Counted from the first letter of the stretch, positions 8,458 to 17,814 are shown. The stretch: DNA of 64,000 bases from Roseateles_B sp041905785 (GCA_041905785.1 JAYRKJ010000009.1:124001-188000); one strand, 5' to 3'. A program made the numbers and translations. Notes: generated from the sequence alone by a model not told the origin.

Positions 8458-8955
8458 TCAGGAAGGCTGGGCGTAACGGCGCAGCAGGGGGTGGCCCAGC
8501 AGGTCGGCCGTACGCAGGCTGAAGGCCAGGGCCTGGGCATTCTCCTGCACCATCTGGAAGCCCAGACGGCGGTGCAGGGCCAGCGAGGCGGCATTGGTCT
8601 TGTAGACATGGCTGTGCAGCTGCTGCACGCCTTCTTCTTGCAAAAGCCCGACCAGGGCTGCGAACAGCCGGCGCCACAAGGCGGCATCGCGATGCTCAGG
8701 GGCGCTGTTGATCATGCCGACGAACCAGTCGGGGCCGGCGGCCCCGGACATGGGGCGCAGCAGCACATAGGCCAGCAGGGATTGATCACGGCCGATCCCC
8801 AGGAAGCGGGCGCCGGGCAGCGAAGCCTCCAACTGCGCGCGGTGCTGCTCGCGGTGCCAGGTCTTGCCGGCCGCTTCGGTGTGGGCCCGCAGTGTGTGCT
8901 CGTCCAGTGCGGTCATGGCGTCCAGCCAGGGCTTGGCGTCGCGCAGCAGCCTCAC
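8458..8955 (-). CDS. GNAT-family N-acetyltransferase
   Basis: 165 residues. Acetyl-CoA-binding GNAT fold suggested by MINSAPEHRDAALWRRLFAALVGLLQEEG (pyrophosphate-loop region) and the C-terminal LHSHVYKTNAASLALHRRLGFQMV motif. In a polyamine-related operon an N-acetyltransferase could modify polyamines or peptides; this is inference. 18 bases from the DUF350 gene, same strand. Confidence 0.8.
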   Translation of the reverse strand: MRLLRDAKPWLDAMTALDEHTLRAHTEAAGKTWHREQHRAQLEASLPGARFLGIGRDQSLLAYVLLRPMSGAAGPDWFVGMINSAPEHRDAALWRRLFAALVGLLQEEGVQQLHSHVYKTNAASLALHRRLGFQMVQENAQALAFSLRTADLLGHPLLRRYAQPS

Positions 8956-8973
8956 CGAAGCCCGCCCCCAGCA

Positions 8974-9198
8974 TCAGCCATGGATGGCCGCCGCCACGAT
9001 CTGGCCGATGGAGATGCACATGGCCGCCACCACCACGGCCAGGGCCATGTTCTTGTGCTCGACGATCTCTTCCCACAGCTTGTAGGGGGTGAGTTTGTCG
9101 ATGATGACGAAGCTGATCCAGAACACCAGCACGCCAACGATGGCGTAGAGGATGGATCCCAGCACGATGCCGGGCTTGAGGTATTCGAAGCCGTTCAT
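8974..9198 (-). CDS. DUF350 small inner-membrane protein
   Basis: 74 residues from ATG 9198 (MNGFEYLKPGIVLGSILYAI). Two transmembrane helices: one around residues 10-32 (VLGSILYAIVGVLVFWISFV) and one near 50-72 (MALAVVVAAMCISIGQIVAA), with a charged loop DKLTPYKLWEEIVEHKN. Matches the YjfL/DUF350 family; longer relatives have this unit repeated. Longer upstream start (to 9393) reads into low-complexity sequence and is not adopted. Confidence 0.85.
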   Translation of the reverse strand: MNGFEYLKPGIVLGSILYAIVGVLVFWISFVIIDKLTPYKLWEEIVEHKNMALAVVVAAMCISIGQIVAAAIHG

Positions 9199-9250
9199 GA
9201 GGTGCACGCCTTTCCAGTGTTCGCTGTGTATGCCATGACCAGGACCGGGC

Positions 9251-10834
9251 TCATTTGTGCCCGCCGCCGCCGCTGCTGTAGCCGCCCCAGGAGCCGCCGG
9301 AGCCACCGCTGTAGCGCACGCCGCCATTGCGCTTGCAGGCCTGGTACTCGGCGCTGGTCTCGCCGTAGTTCTCCTTGTAGGCCTGGCAATCATCGCTGCT
9401 GCAGGCCCGCAGCATCAGGATCAGCACCAGCAGCACGAAGGCCCCGAGGATGATCTTGGCGAAGAGCCCGTGGGCGTCGCCGCTGGCGCGCACGCCGGCA
9501 TCCCGGGTGAAGGCGGCGCGCTTGTCCGGTGCCAGGGCGAAGCCCTTGAGCACTTCGTCCGCGTCCAGCTTGCGGCCATGGCTCCAGGTGAGCTCATTGC
9601 CCGTCTGCTCGCGGCTGAGCAGCTCGGTGCGGCTGCCGGCGCGGTATTCGTAGTCGGTGACCAGGCACTTCTCACCGCGCTTGACGCGCCAGTAGAACTC
9701 GCCCAGCACGTAGGTGATGGTGGCGGTGTACTGCCAGCGCCGCGCAAAGCGCTTGCTCTGCCAGCTGACGGCGCCACCCTTGTCGGCCGTCGGCGCACCG
9801 GTGAGCGGGCGCACCACGCTCCAGCCTTCCTCGGTGTCCACCAGGAAGGCGAAGCCCTCCAGGCGGTTGAAGAGCAGGTATTCACGCCAGAAGGTCTGCT
9901 CCTCGTCGCCACCCTGCGGGAGGTCGCAGCGCTCCATGTAGCCGACGACCTGCCAGTCCTGCGGCGTGCCGCCCATCAGCGCCAGCTTGCCCGTGCTCCC
10001 CATGGGGATCAGCGGCTCCAGTCCGTTCTGCTGGGCGTAGTGGGCCAGGTCGCCGCCGACGCCCTTGGAGATGTCCGTGACCGTGTGGCACTGCGGGCAG
10101 ACGATGGACTGCGTGGTGTCGAGCTTGGGCGTCAGCGACGCGCCGCAGCCGGGGCAGGGCAGAGACTTGCCGGCGAGGGTCTTGCTGCTGTCCTCGCGCA
10201 GGCCGCTCAGGGAAAGGTCGGCCAGCCGCACGCTGCGGCCCACGCTCCAGACCGGGGCCTGGGGCTGGCTGTACTCCAGGCTGCCCACCTCGCCCTTGCC
10301 GCTGCGCAGCTCGACCACGCAATAGCTCTTGAGCAGCTCGGGTGGGCGCGGCAGCTCGCCTTCGCAGGCCAGCACGGTGGCGTCGACCTTGGAGGCCACC
10401 TCCCAGCGCGCGCCACCCAGCGTCAGCGGCGAGCCGACGATGACGTTGCTCGCCAATGGCGGGGCTTCATCCAGGGGCAGTTCGAAACCGATCACGAAGG
10501 CGCCGTTGTCCTCCGAGAGCCAGGCGCTGCGCCCATGGCCGAAGAGGATGTGCCACTCGTTCCAGCTGGCCTCTTCCGTGCGCAGCTGGATCCGGCCCAG
10601 CACGCTGAAGGGCTCGCCCTGGTACTTGCCGCTGGCACCCAGCTGCAGGGGGGAGTAGTCCTCGAAGAGCTCGGCGCTCTGGCCGATCTTGCGCAGGGCC
10701 TCGCCTTCACGCAGCAGCGTGGCGCGGCAGTAGCTGCAGACGGCGCTGTGCGACGCCGCCGAGGCAAACTCGACGGGCGCTCCGCAGTTGGGGCAGGCCG
10801 CTTGCCAGCGGCGCTGGGGAGGGGTGCTTGCCAC
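9251..10834 (-). CDS. DUF4178 zinc-ribbon protein with C-terminal membrane anchor
   Basis: 527 residues, GTG start at 10834. Opens with a zinc ribbon (CPNCGAPVEF, then CSYCRATLL), followed by a DUF4178 beta domain (SVLGRIQLRTEEASWNEWHI), a second ribbon (CPGCGASLTPK, then CPQCHTVTDI) and a second DUF4178 copy (WQVVGYMERCDL, WREYLLFNRLEGFAFLV). One transmembrane helix near residues 455-475 (IILGAFVLLVLILMLRAC) precedes a short tail with four cysteines that ends in a Gly/Ser-rich run. Known neighbour of SpeE-like and DUF350 proteins; molecular role not established. 82 bases after the SPFH gene. Confidence 0.85.
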   Translation of the reverse strand: MASTPPQRRWQAACPNCGAPVEFASAASHSAVCSYCRATLLREGEALRKIGQSAELFEDYSPLQLGASGKYQGEPFSVLGRIQLRTEEASWNEWHILFGHGRSAWLSEDNGAFVIGFELPLDEAPPLASNVIVGSPLTLGGARWEVASKVDATVLACEGELPRPPELLKSYCVVELRSGKGEVGSLEYSQPQAPVWSVGRSVRLADLSLSGLREDSSKTLAGKSLPCPGCGASLTPKLDTTQSIVCPQCHTVTDISKGVGGDLAHYAQQNGLEPLIPMGSTGKLALMGGTPQDWQVVGYMERCDLPQGGDEEQTFWREYLLFNRLEGFAFLVDTEEGWSVVRPLTGAPTADKGGAVSWQSKRFARRWQYTATITYVLGEFYWRVKRGEKCLVTDYEYRAGSRTELLSREQTGNELTWSHGRKLDADEVLKGFALAPDKRAAFTRDAGVRASGDAHGLFAKIILGAFVLLVLILMLRACSSDDCQAYKENYGETSAEYQACKRNGGVRYSGGSGGSWGGYSSGGGGHK

Positions 10835-10916
10835 GCGTACTCAGGCTGGGCACGCTTGCCCCGGGCCGGCGGCCCAGGGCTTGCGTGCGTGGGGGCGGGG
10901 TGCCGAAGCGGGGGCC

Positions 10917-11966
10917 TCAGCCCAGCTTCTTCAGCAGGTCGGCCTTCTTGGCCGCGAACTCTTCCTCGGTGAGGATGCCCTTGGCCTTGAGATCGCCCAG
11001 CTTCTCCAGCAGGGACATGATGTCGTCGGCGCTCTGCACCGCCGGCGCCGCTGCGGCAGCCGGCTGGGCGGCGGCCTGCGGCTGCGCGGCGAGGCCGGCC
11101 GCCATCTGCTGCGCCAGCGTCTGGCCCAGGGCAAGACCTGCCCCCAGGCCCATGGCATCGCCCGCGATGCCGCCACCGCCCTGGCCCACGCCTTCGGCGA
11201 GCTTGGGGATGGCCTGGGCGGTCTGGTACTGCATGAACTGGCCCATGTTCTGGCCGATCATGCCCATGCCGATCTTCTGGTCGAGGATCTTCTGCAGCTC
11301 CTCGGGCAGGGACACGCTCTGCAGCGTGACGGACTCCAGCTTCAGGCCCAGCTTCTCGAAGGCCGGCGAGGTGGCCGCCTGCAGCTGGGACGCGAACTCG
11401 ACCTGGTTGGCCGCCAGGTCCAGGAAGGGGATGCCGCTCTGCGCGACGGCGTCGCTGATGTGCTGCAGGATGGTGCCGCGCAGCTGGCCGTCCAGCTCCT
11501 GGGCGGTGTAGCGCTCGCGGGTGCCGGAGATCTCCTGGTGGAAGCGCTTCGGATCGGCGATGCGGTAGGCGTAGTTGCCGAAGGCGCGCAGGCGCACGGC
11601 GCCGAAGTCCTTGTCCCGGATGGTGACGGGCTGCGGCGTGCCCCAGCGCTGGTCGATCTGCTGGCGGCTGCTGAAGAAGTAGACGTCGCTCTTGAACGGG
11701 GACTCGAAGAGCTTGTCCCAGTTCTTCAGGTTGGTCAGCAGCGGCAGGGTCTGCGTGGTGAGCTTGTAGGTGCCGGGGCCGAAGACGTCCGCCACCTTGC
11801 CTTCGTTGACGAAGACCGCCAGCTGCGATTCGCGCACGACCAACTGGGCACCGTACTGGATTTCGAAGTCCTGCATGGGATAGCGCCAGGCCAGGGTGCC
11901 GTCCCCGTCCTCCGTCCATTGCAGGACGTCAATGAACTGTTTCTTGATGAAATCCATCAAACCCAT
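10917..11966 (-). CDS. SPFH/Band-7 domain protein with C-terminal SHOCT domain
   Basis: 349 residues. N-terminal SPFH domain (YGAQLVVRESQLAVFVNEGK, VFGPGTYKL, GAVRLRAFGNYAYRIADP) of the virion-core/YdjI-like subgroup, a Gly/Met-rich link, an Ala/Pro/Gln-rich spacer at about residues 285-312, then SHOCT (MSLLEKLGDLKAKGILTEEE) at the end. SPFH proteins form membrane-associated oligomeric scaffolds; SHOCT often mediates oligomer assembly. First gene of the seven-gene minus-strand set, so probably its organiser. Divergent from the TonB receptor at 12229. Confidence 0.9.
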   Translation of the reverse strand: MGLMDFIKKQFIDVLQWTEDGDGTLAWRYPMQDFEIQYGAQLVVRESQLAVFVNEGKVADVFGPGTYKLTTQTLPLLTNLKNWDKLFESPFKSDVYFFSSRQQIDQRWGTPQPVTIRDKDFGAVRLRAFGNYAYRIADPKRFHQEISGTRERYTAQELDGQLRGTILQHISDAVAQSGIPFLDLAANQVEFASQLQAATSPAFEKLGLKLESVTLQSVSLPEELQKILDQKIGMGMIGQNMGQFMQYQTAQAIPKLAEGVGQGGGGIAGDAMGLGAGLALGQTLAQQMAAGLAAQPQAAAQPAAAAAPAVQSADDIMSLLEKLGDLKAKGILTEEEFAAKKADLLKKLG

Positions 11967-12144
11967 GATGACCCTCCAGGCTCCAGTCGATGCGGTCGGG
12001 GTGACCGCGGGGGAGAGTATCCATCAGTTGAAGGAAGTGACCGGGCTTCGTGCTTCCTACTGAGGGGTGTGTGACGGGTGGCACTTCCGGTGCGCTCATG
12101 CCCGCCGTCCGCCTGTTGCGTTGTCGCGAGTTGGTGTGTTTGTA

Positions 12145-12163
12145 AATGCTAATAAGTCGCATT
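12145..12163. promoter_or_regulatory. Fur-box-like site upstream of TonB receptor
   Basis: AATGCTAATAAGTCGCATT is a 19-base imperfect palindrome (AATGC/GCATT arms) of the AATGxxAATxATTxxCATT type seen at Fur sites of proteobacteria, lying 66 bases upstream of the receptor start. Iron repression of receptor and PepSY gene is inferred. The rest of the 11967-12228 gap shows no gene. Confidence 0.6.
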
Positions 12164-12228
12164 AACATGTCGGTCTTGCCATGCAGCCATCGCTGCTTTC
12201 GCGACTTTTCACCGGTGCCTGATTCTTG

Positions 12229-14388
12229 ATGTCCCCCTCGCTGTCCCCCTTCCTTCCACGACTCGGCCTCCTCGCCTCTGCCCTGCTGACGGTCTTCCCG
12301 GTGACCGCACAGACCACAACACAGAACACCGACCAGGACGGCGCCAAGCCGGTGCTGGACCGCGTCGTGGTGACCGCCACGCGCAGCAGCAAGGCCATCG
12401 ACAAGATCCCGGGCGCGGTGTCCGTCATCAATGCCCAGGAGCTTGAGGCCCAGACCCTGGTTGCGGAAGACCTGAGCGCGGCGTTGTCGGTGCTGGCGCC
12501 TTCCTATGCGCCTTCGCGGCAGAAGATGACCAGCTTCGGTGAGTCCATGCGAGGACGTACGGCGCTGCTGCTGTTCGATGGCGTGCCCCAGAGCAATCCG
12601 CTGCGCAACGGCGCACGCGAAGGCTATTTCGCCGATCCGTCGCTGATCGAGCGCATCGAGGTGATCAGCGGCGCGTCGGCTGCCCAGGGCCTGGGCGCGA
12701 CGGGCGGCATCATCAACTTCATCTCCCGCACGCCACGTGAGCCCGGCACCCGTCACCGCGTGGAGCTGAAGTACGGCACGCAGGGCCGCAGCGACGACGC
12801 ACTGTGGAAGGCGGGCTACACGCTGGAGCACAAGAGCAGCTTCGACGCGCTGCTGCATGTCGGCGCCACGCTACGCGGCGTGGACGTCGACGCTGAGGGG
12901 CGCCGCCTGGGCCTGGAGTCCGTGCAAGGCGACACACAGGACTCGCGCGCCAATGACGTCTTCCTGAAGCTGGGCCATGACTTTGGCGCGCAGCGCCTGC
13001 AGCTTTCGGTCAACAAGTTCCGGCTCGAGGGCGACGGCGACTGGAAGCCGGTGGCCGGCAACCGTGCGAACGGCCAGCTCACCAGCGCCACGCCCGGCAC
13101 GCCGCCGGGGCGGCCCCCGCGCAATGATGTGCGCACCGTGTCCCTGGACTGGAGCCACGCCGACCTGGCGGGCGGCCAGGCGCGCGCGCAGGTCTACAAG
13201 CAGGACTTCGCCGCCCTCTATGGCGCGACCGCGGCGACGACGTTCCAGGACGTGCGTCTCGCACCGCTGGGCCAGCTCCTCGACCAGTCCGAAGTCGTCG
13301 CCGACAAGGCCGGCGTCAAGCTCAGCTGGGTGCGTCCGGACCTCGTCGTCGAGGGGCTGGAACTGACGACCGGCCTGGACTGGCTGAGGGACACCTCGCA
13401 GCAGCGCCTCGCGCTGACCGATCGCAGCTGGGTGCCACCGCTGAAGTTCACCAGCACGGCACCCTTTGCGCAGCTTGAGTACGAGTTCGGGGCCTTCACG
13501 GTCCGTGGCGGCGCACGACGTGAGAGTGCCAGCCTGAGGGTGGACGGCTACCGCACGCTGGCCTTCTACAAGAACACCGCGGTGCAGGGGGGCGAGCGCA
13601 GCTTCAATCAATGGATCAAGAGCCTGGGGGCGGTCTGGCGCCTGGGCGGTGGCTGGTCTGCCTTCGCGTCCTACAACGAGGGCTTCGGCGTGCCGGACGT
13701 GGGCCTGGTGCTGCGCGCCGTCAACACGCCCAATCAGTCGGTGGACAAGCTGATCTCGCTGGAGCCCGTCGTCACCGACAACCGCGAGCTGGGCCTCGCC
13801 TGGCGCGGCCGTCGGGGCAGCTTCTCGGCCTCGGTCTACGACTCGCGCTCGGACCTGGGTTCGCAGATCCGCGTTGATGCCGCCACCGGCGTGGGCAGCG
13901 TGCTGCGCGTGCCCGTGCGCGTGAAGGGCCTGGAGTTCAGCGGCGAGCTCAAGCCCCTGCCGGACTGGACGCTGAGCGCCAGCTTCGCACGCATCCTGGG
14001 CAAGACCGCCGCCCAGCCTGACACGCCGCTGGATGTGAAGCTGGGCGCGCGTTCGCAAGGCCCGGACAAGCTGGTGCTGGCGGCTGCCTGGCAGTTCGCG
14101 CCCAAGGGCCATGTGCGGGTGCAGGCCACGCGCCTGGCCTCACGCGACATCAACATCGGCCGCACGGTCGGCACCGCCAGGCTCGAGGAGCATTTCCGCG
14201 GCTACACCCTGGTCGACCTGGCCGCCGCGCAGGGAACGGCCTGGGGCGACTTCGGCGTCGGCGTCGAGAACCTGTTCGATCGCCAGTACGTGGGCTATTA
14301 CGCCCAGTCCAATCCGGCCGGCAGCAATGACGACTACTTCGCGGGTCGTGGCCGCACGCTGACCCTCAGCTGGCGGCGCAGCTTCTGA
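12229..14388 (+). CDS. TonB-dependent siderophore-type outer-membrane receptor
   Basis: 719 residues from ATG 12229. Signal peptide (LGLLASALLTVFPVTAQ), TonB-box-like segment LDRVVVTATRS at residues 39-49, plug domain (DKIPGAVSVINAQELEAQ; RGRTALLLFDGVPQSNPLRN; IERIEVISGASAAQGLGATGG), then a beta barrel ending in RTLTLSWRRSF with the terminal aromatic residue. Upstream Fur-box-like site and a PepSY reductase-like gene 11 bases downstream make ferric-siderophore uptake the likely role. The siderophore cannot be named. Confidence 0.88.
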   Translation: MSPSLSPFLPRLGLLASALLTVFPVTAQTTTQNTDQDGAKPVLDRVVVTATRSSKAIDKIPGAVSVINAQELEAQTLVAEDLSAALSVLAPSYAPSRQKMTSFGESMRGRTALLLFDGVPQSNPLRNGAREGYFADPSLIERIEVISGASAAQGLGATGGIINFISRTPREPGTRHRVELKYGTQGRSDDALWKAGYTLEHKSSFDALLHVGATLRGVDVDAEGRRLGLESVQGDTQDSRANDVFLKLGHDFGAQRLQLSVNKFRLEGDGDWKPVAGNRANGQLTSATPGTPPGRPPRNDVRTVSLDWSHADLAGGQARAQVYKQDFAALYGATAATTFQDVRLAPLGQLLDQSEVVADKAGVKLSWVRPDLVVEGLELTTGLDWLRDTSQQRLALTDRSWVPPLKFTSTAPFAQLEYEFGAFTVRGGARRESASLRVDGYRTLAFYKNTAVQGGERSFNQWIKSLGAVWRLGGGWSAFASYNEGFGVPDVGLVLRAVNTPNQSVDKLISLEPVVTDNRELGLAWRGRRGSFSASVYDSRSDLGSQIRVDAATGVGSVLRVPVRVKGLEFSGELKPLPDWTLSASFARILGKTAAQPDTPLDVKLGARSQGPDKLVLAAAWQFAPKGHVRVQATRLASRDINIGRTVGTARLEEHFRGYTLVDLAAAQGTAWGDFGVGVENLFDRQYVGYYAQSNPAGSNDDYFAGRGRTLTLSWRRSF

Positions 14389-14399
14389 GGTGCGGGCGG

Positions 14400-15506
14400 A
14401 TGATGCGCTACGGATGGCTGCTGCTGCACCGCTGGCTGGCCTTGTCGCTGGCCTTGCCGCTGCTCGTCGTCGCGCTGCTGGGCAGCTGCCTGGTCGTGCT
14501 GAAGCCGCTGGATCGCTGGCTGCATGCCGAGCTGTTCAGCGTGCCCCTTGGCCCGGCCGCGCCCGACCTGCTGGAGCGTGCGCGCCGGCAGCTGGTGGCG
14601 GAGTTCGGCCAGGAGGCGTCCTTCGTGCTGAGGGTGCCGCGCCAGGCCGGCGAAAGCCTGCGCGCCACGGTGCGCGGCGCCTGGGACGGCGTCATCTTTT
14701 TCGACCCGCGCGACGCTCGCGAGCTGGGCCGCCGTGGCCAGCGTGAAGGACTGTTCAACGTTGTCTTCGAGCTGCACAGCTCGCTGCTGATGAAGGAAAG
14801 CGGCAAACCGCTGCTGGCCTTGCTGGCCCTGGCCTACGGCGTGCTGCTCGCCGGCGGCCTGGTGCTGTGGTGGCCCCGGCGCTGGCGCCAGGCTTTCAAG
14901 CTGGCCCTGGACCGCGGCCTGCTGCGCGGGCTGTTCGACCTCCACCGGACCGGCGGTGCCGTGCTCGGCCTGCTGATCGCCGTGCCGGTGGCTACGGGCG
15001 CCTACATGGCCTGGAAGCCGCTGCCGCAGGCGGTGAGCGCCCTGGCCGGGCAGGTGCCGCTGGCGCCTCCCAAGCTGCAGGCCCTGGACCCTGCCGCAGC
15101 GCTGGCGCCGCTGGACGCGCTGGTCGCCACGGCCTCGGCGCGCTTCGGTGCCGCGCCGGTCGGCTCCGTGACGCTGCCGGCCGGCGCGGCCAAGCCGCTG
15201 CGCGTGCGGCTCATGCTGGCCGATGATCCGCATCCCAACGGTCTGAGCTCGGTGTGGATGCATCCGCAGACTGGCGTCGTGCTGCGGGCCGAGCGCTGGA
15301 ACGGGCAGGATGCCGGCGCGAGCGCCTACAGCGTCATGTACCCGCTGCACACCGGCGAGCTCGGCGGGTTGCCGCTCGAAACGCTCAATGCGCTGCTGGG
15401 CCTGAGCCTCGCGGCCTTGGGGCTGGCGGGCTTGTGGCTGTGGGGCTTGAGGCGGGGCGCGGCCCGCCTCAGAGCTTCCTCTCCCACCTCAACTGCCACA
15501 CCGTGA
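14400..15506 (+). CDS. PepSY-associated membrane protein (siderophore-iron reductase-like)
   Basis: 368 residues. Helix near residues 13-35 (ALSLALPLLVVALLGSCLVV), periplasmic PepSY-like region, HSSLL around residue 125, helix LLALLALAYGVLLAGGLVLW, DLHRTGGAVLGLLIAVPVATGAY, and a last helix near the C-terminus (ALLGLSLAALGLAGLWLW). This HxxLL and HR.G pattern is typical of PepSY_TM proteins beside siderophore receptors, some of which reduce ferric chelates in the inner membrane. Same operon as the receptor. Its last 38 bases overlap, tail to tail, the receptor gene on the other strand. Confidence 0.85.
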   Translation: MMRYGWLLLHRWLALSLALPLLVVALLGSCLVVLKPLDRWLHAELFSVPLGPAAPDLLERARRQLVAEFGQEASFVLRVPRQAGESLRATVRGAWDGVIFFDPRDARELGRRGQREGLFNVVFELHSSLLMKESGKPLLALLALAYGVLLAGGLVLWWPRRWRQAFKLALDRGLLRGLFDLHRTGGAVLGLLIAVPVATGAYMAWKPLPQAVSALAGQVPLAPPKLQALDPAAALAPLDALVATASARFGAAPVGSVTLPAGAAKPLRVRLMLADDPHPNGLSSVWMHPQTGVVLRAERWNGQDAGASAYSVMYPLHTGELGGLPLETLNALLGLSLAALGLAGLWLWGLRRGAARLRASSPTSTATP

Positions 15507-17814
15507 AGCTGCGCCCCAGGCTCTCGCTGGTGATGCGCTTGTCGGCCGTGGTGATGATGCTGCTGGTGTTGTAGTCCAGCGGCGCGAGGTTGGAGGCTGA
15601 GAGGCGCAGCTGCGTGTCGCGGTCGACGGCCCAGGTGACGGAGGTGTCGATCACGCGCTTGGTGGGCGTCACGCTTTGCTGCAGCAGCGTCTGCTGGATG
15701 GTGCCGCCAGGCGTCCAGTTCAGGCCCGCGGCCAGGCTCAGGGGCAGGCTGCGCAGCTTGTAGTCGAAGCCGATATTGGCCGTGGCCCTGGGCTGGGAGT
15801 CGATGCGGTTGTTGGGGCCGGGGATGCCGTCCACGCTGGAGCTGAAGAGGCTGAGGTTGCTGCGCAAATTGATGGGCAGGGCCTCGTCCACGAATTCGTC
15901 GAGACGGAACTTGGCCTCCAGCTCCAGGCCGAAGGTCTTGGCGCTGCCGATGTTCTGCGGGCGCGCCACCCAGCGCGGCACGCTGGCCCAGGACACGGTC
16001 TCCAGGCGGGTGTCGGTACGGATCAGGTCCTTGATGTGGCGGTAGAAGAGGTTCGCGCTCAGCAGGCCGCCCTTGGCCAGGTAGCGCTCGAAGGCGACTT
16101 CCAGGCCGGTGGCCATCTCGGGGCGCAGGTCCGGGTTGCCGCTGCGGTCGGGGTACTGCACGGCATTGGGGCCGCAGGCGCCGTCGGCGGGGCAGGGGTA
16201 CTCGCTGTTGATGCTGGGCCGCGCGATCAGGTCTTGCAGCTGCGGCGAGCGGTAGCTGCGGGTGAGGCTCATGCGGACCTGGTTGCGGCTCTTCTCGTCC
16301 GGCTTCCAGACGGCATGCAGCAGCGGGGTCCAGACGCTGGACCGGTTGCTCACCGCGTAGTTGGCGGCATCGCTTTTCGTCTCGATGCCTTCCCAGCGCA
16401 GGCCGGCGTAGAAGGCCCAATGCGGGCTCAGCGACCACTCGTCCTGCCCATAGGCCGCAAGGCGGCGCACGGACGCCGAGAGGTTGTCGCCGAAGTCGGC
16501 CAGCTCAGGGCGGGGCCGGCCGTTCTGCAGGCTCACGCGGGTCTGGTCGCGGACCTGGCTTTCGGCTTCCAGGCCACCCACCAGGCTGTGCTCGTTCTCC
16601 AGCTGGCGTGAGAGCTTGGCCACGAGGCTCCAGTTGCTGTCGTGGCTGTTGAGCGTGTCATCCTGTGTGCGCGAGGCGTTGCTGCCGACGAACTCCTGGC
16701 GCAGCGTGTGCGAGTCCATCAGCGCGCGGCCCAGGCCGGCGCGCAGGTCCAGGCGGGTGTCCGGGTCCAGCTTCTTCTGCAGCTGCGTGTTGAGGCGCAG
16801 CATCTTGAACTCGCTGCGGCCCTCGGTCTGCGCGCTGTCGTAGGGCAGGGCCTGGCCGTCGCTGCGCTCCCCCTGCTGGCGCTGCTGGCTGCTGCTCGTG
16901 CCTTTGTTGAGGCTCAGGAAGGGCTGGATGAAGAAAGACTCGCCCTCGCCCAGCCGCCATTGCAGGCGGCCGTTGGCGTTGAGCATCTTGCGTTCGTCCC
17001 GGCTGCTGCCGGTGCTGCTGAGCACGCGGGTGGGGCCGCCAAGCAGGTCCTCGGCCACCGTGCGCCCGTTCTGGTCGTCCACATGCCTCATCCTCCCGGC
17101 GTTGACGGCGATGTTGTAGCTGCCGCCGGCGTCGTCCAGCTTGTCGTTGCGCTGCCAGGACAAGTTCGGGCTCAGCTGGGAGCGCTCGAGGGCGAGCCCG
17201 GCGCGCAGGTCGTTGACCTTGCGCTGGTAGGCCTCGCGCAGCACCACGTTGATGGTGCCGGCGATGGCACGGGCACCGTATTCCGCGGTGGGTGCGCGCA
17301 TGATCTCGATGCGCTCCACCTGCTCCGGCGGCAACTGGTCCAGCGAGAAGCCCGGCGGCATGCGTTCGCCATTGACCAGGATCTGCGTGAAGCCGCCGCC
17401 CATGCCGCGCATGCGGATGTCGCCCCCGCGGCCCGGGCGGCCGCCGGTAGTGACCCCGGGCAGGCGCTTCATCACCTCGCCCAGGCTGCTGTCGCCGAAC
17501 TTCTCGATCTCTTCGCGGCTGATCACGATCTTGGCGGCGGAGGAGGCGCGGCGCGTGGCGTCGTCGCTGGGGCCGCCGCTGACCTCGACCTTTTCCAGGG
17601 TTTGCCGGGGCTCGGCCGCCGGTGCCGTCGGCTTGTCTGCGGCCTTCTTGTCGGTGCTGGGCCTGGCAGGCGGGCGCGCCGCACTGGCCGCCGGTGCCGC
17701 AGCGGGGGCGGCTTCCTGTGCCAGGCACAAGCTGGTACAGCCCATCAGGCTGAGGCTCAGGCAGAGGCCGCGCAGGGCGAATCGGGGCGAGGAAGGCTCG
17801 GACATCAAGAACAT
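15469..17814 (-). CDS. TonB-dependent receptor, OmpR-less Cir/FepA-like
   Basis: 781 residues if started at ATG 17814 (ATG 17805 is equally possible; no strong ribosome site at either). Signal peptide ends at LCLAQ; an Ala/Pro-rich linker follows. Plug: ETLEKVEVSG-like TonB box (RQTLEKVEVSG), KFGDSSLGEVMKRLPGVTTG, a Gly-rich RGRGGDIRMRGMGGGF-like stretch, and RIEIMRAPTAEYGARAIAG. Barrel ends SFTVWQLRWERKL. The RMRGMGGGFTQILVNGERMP pattern is seen in receptors of unclear substrate in this order. No Fur box seen upstream. Convergent with the PepSY gene. Confidence 0.85.
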   Translation of the reverse strand: MFLMSEPSSPRFALRGLCLSLSLMGCTSLCLAQEAAPAAAPAASAARPPARPSTDKKAADKPTAPAAEPRQTLEKVEVSGGPSDDATRRASSAAKIVISREEIEKFGDSSLGEVMKRLPGVTTGGRPGRGGDIRMRGMGGGFTQILVNGERMPPGFSLDQLPPEQVERIEIMRAPTAEYGARAIAGTINVVLREAYQRKVNDLRAGLALERSQLSPNLSWQRNDKLDDAGGSYNIAVNAGRMRHVDDQNGRTVAEDLLGGPTRVLSSTGSSRDERKMLNANGRLQWRLGEGESFFIQPFLSLNKGTSSSQQRQQGERSDGQALPYDSAQTEGRSEFKMLRLNTQLQKKLDPDTRLDLRAGLGRALMDSHTLRQEFVGSNASRTQDDTLNSHDSNWSLVAKLSRQLENEHSLVGGLEAESQVRDQTRVSLQNGRPRPELADFGDNLSASVRRLAAYGQDEWSLSPHWAFYAGLRWEGIETKSDAANYAVSNRSSVWTPLLHAVWKPDEKSRNQVRMSLTRSYRSPQLQDLIARPSINSEYPCPADGACGPNAVQYPDRSGNPDLRPEMATGLEVAFERYLAKGGLLSANLFYRHIKDLIRTDTRLETVSWASVPRWVARPQNIGSAKTFGLELEAKFRLDEFVDEALPINLRSNLSLFSSSVDGIPGPNNRIDSQPRATANIGFDYKLRSLPLSLAAGLNWTPGGTIQQTLLQQSVTPTKRVIDTSVTWAVDRDTQLRLSASNLAPLDYNTSSIITTADKRITSESLGRSFTVWQLRWERKL

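Noticed and set aside
8424..8687. Longer N-terminus for the YciI gene
   Set aside because: The extension overlaps the acetyltransferase gene in another frame and is Arg/Pro/Cys-rich.
9257..10972. 571-residue plus-strand open frame
   Set aside because: Mirror of the DUF4178 gene, which has two zinc ribbons and a membrane helix in the right order.
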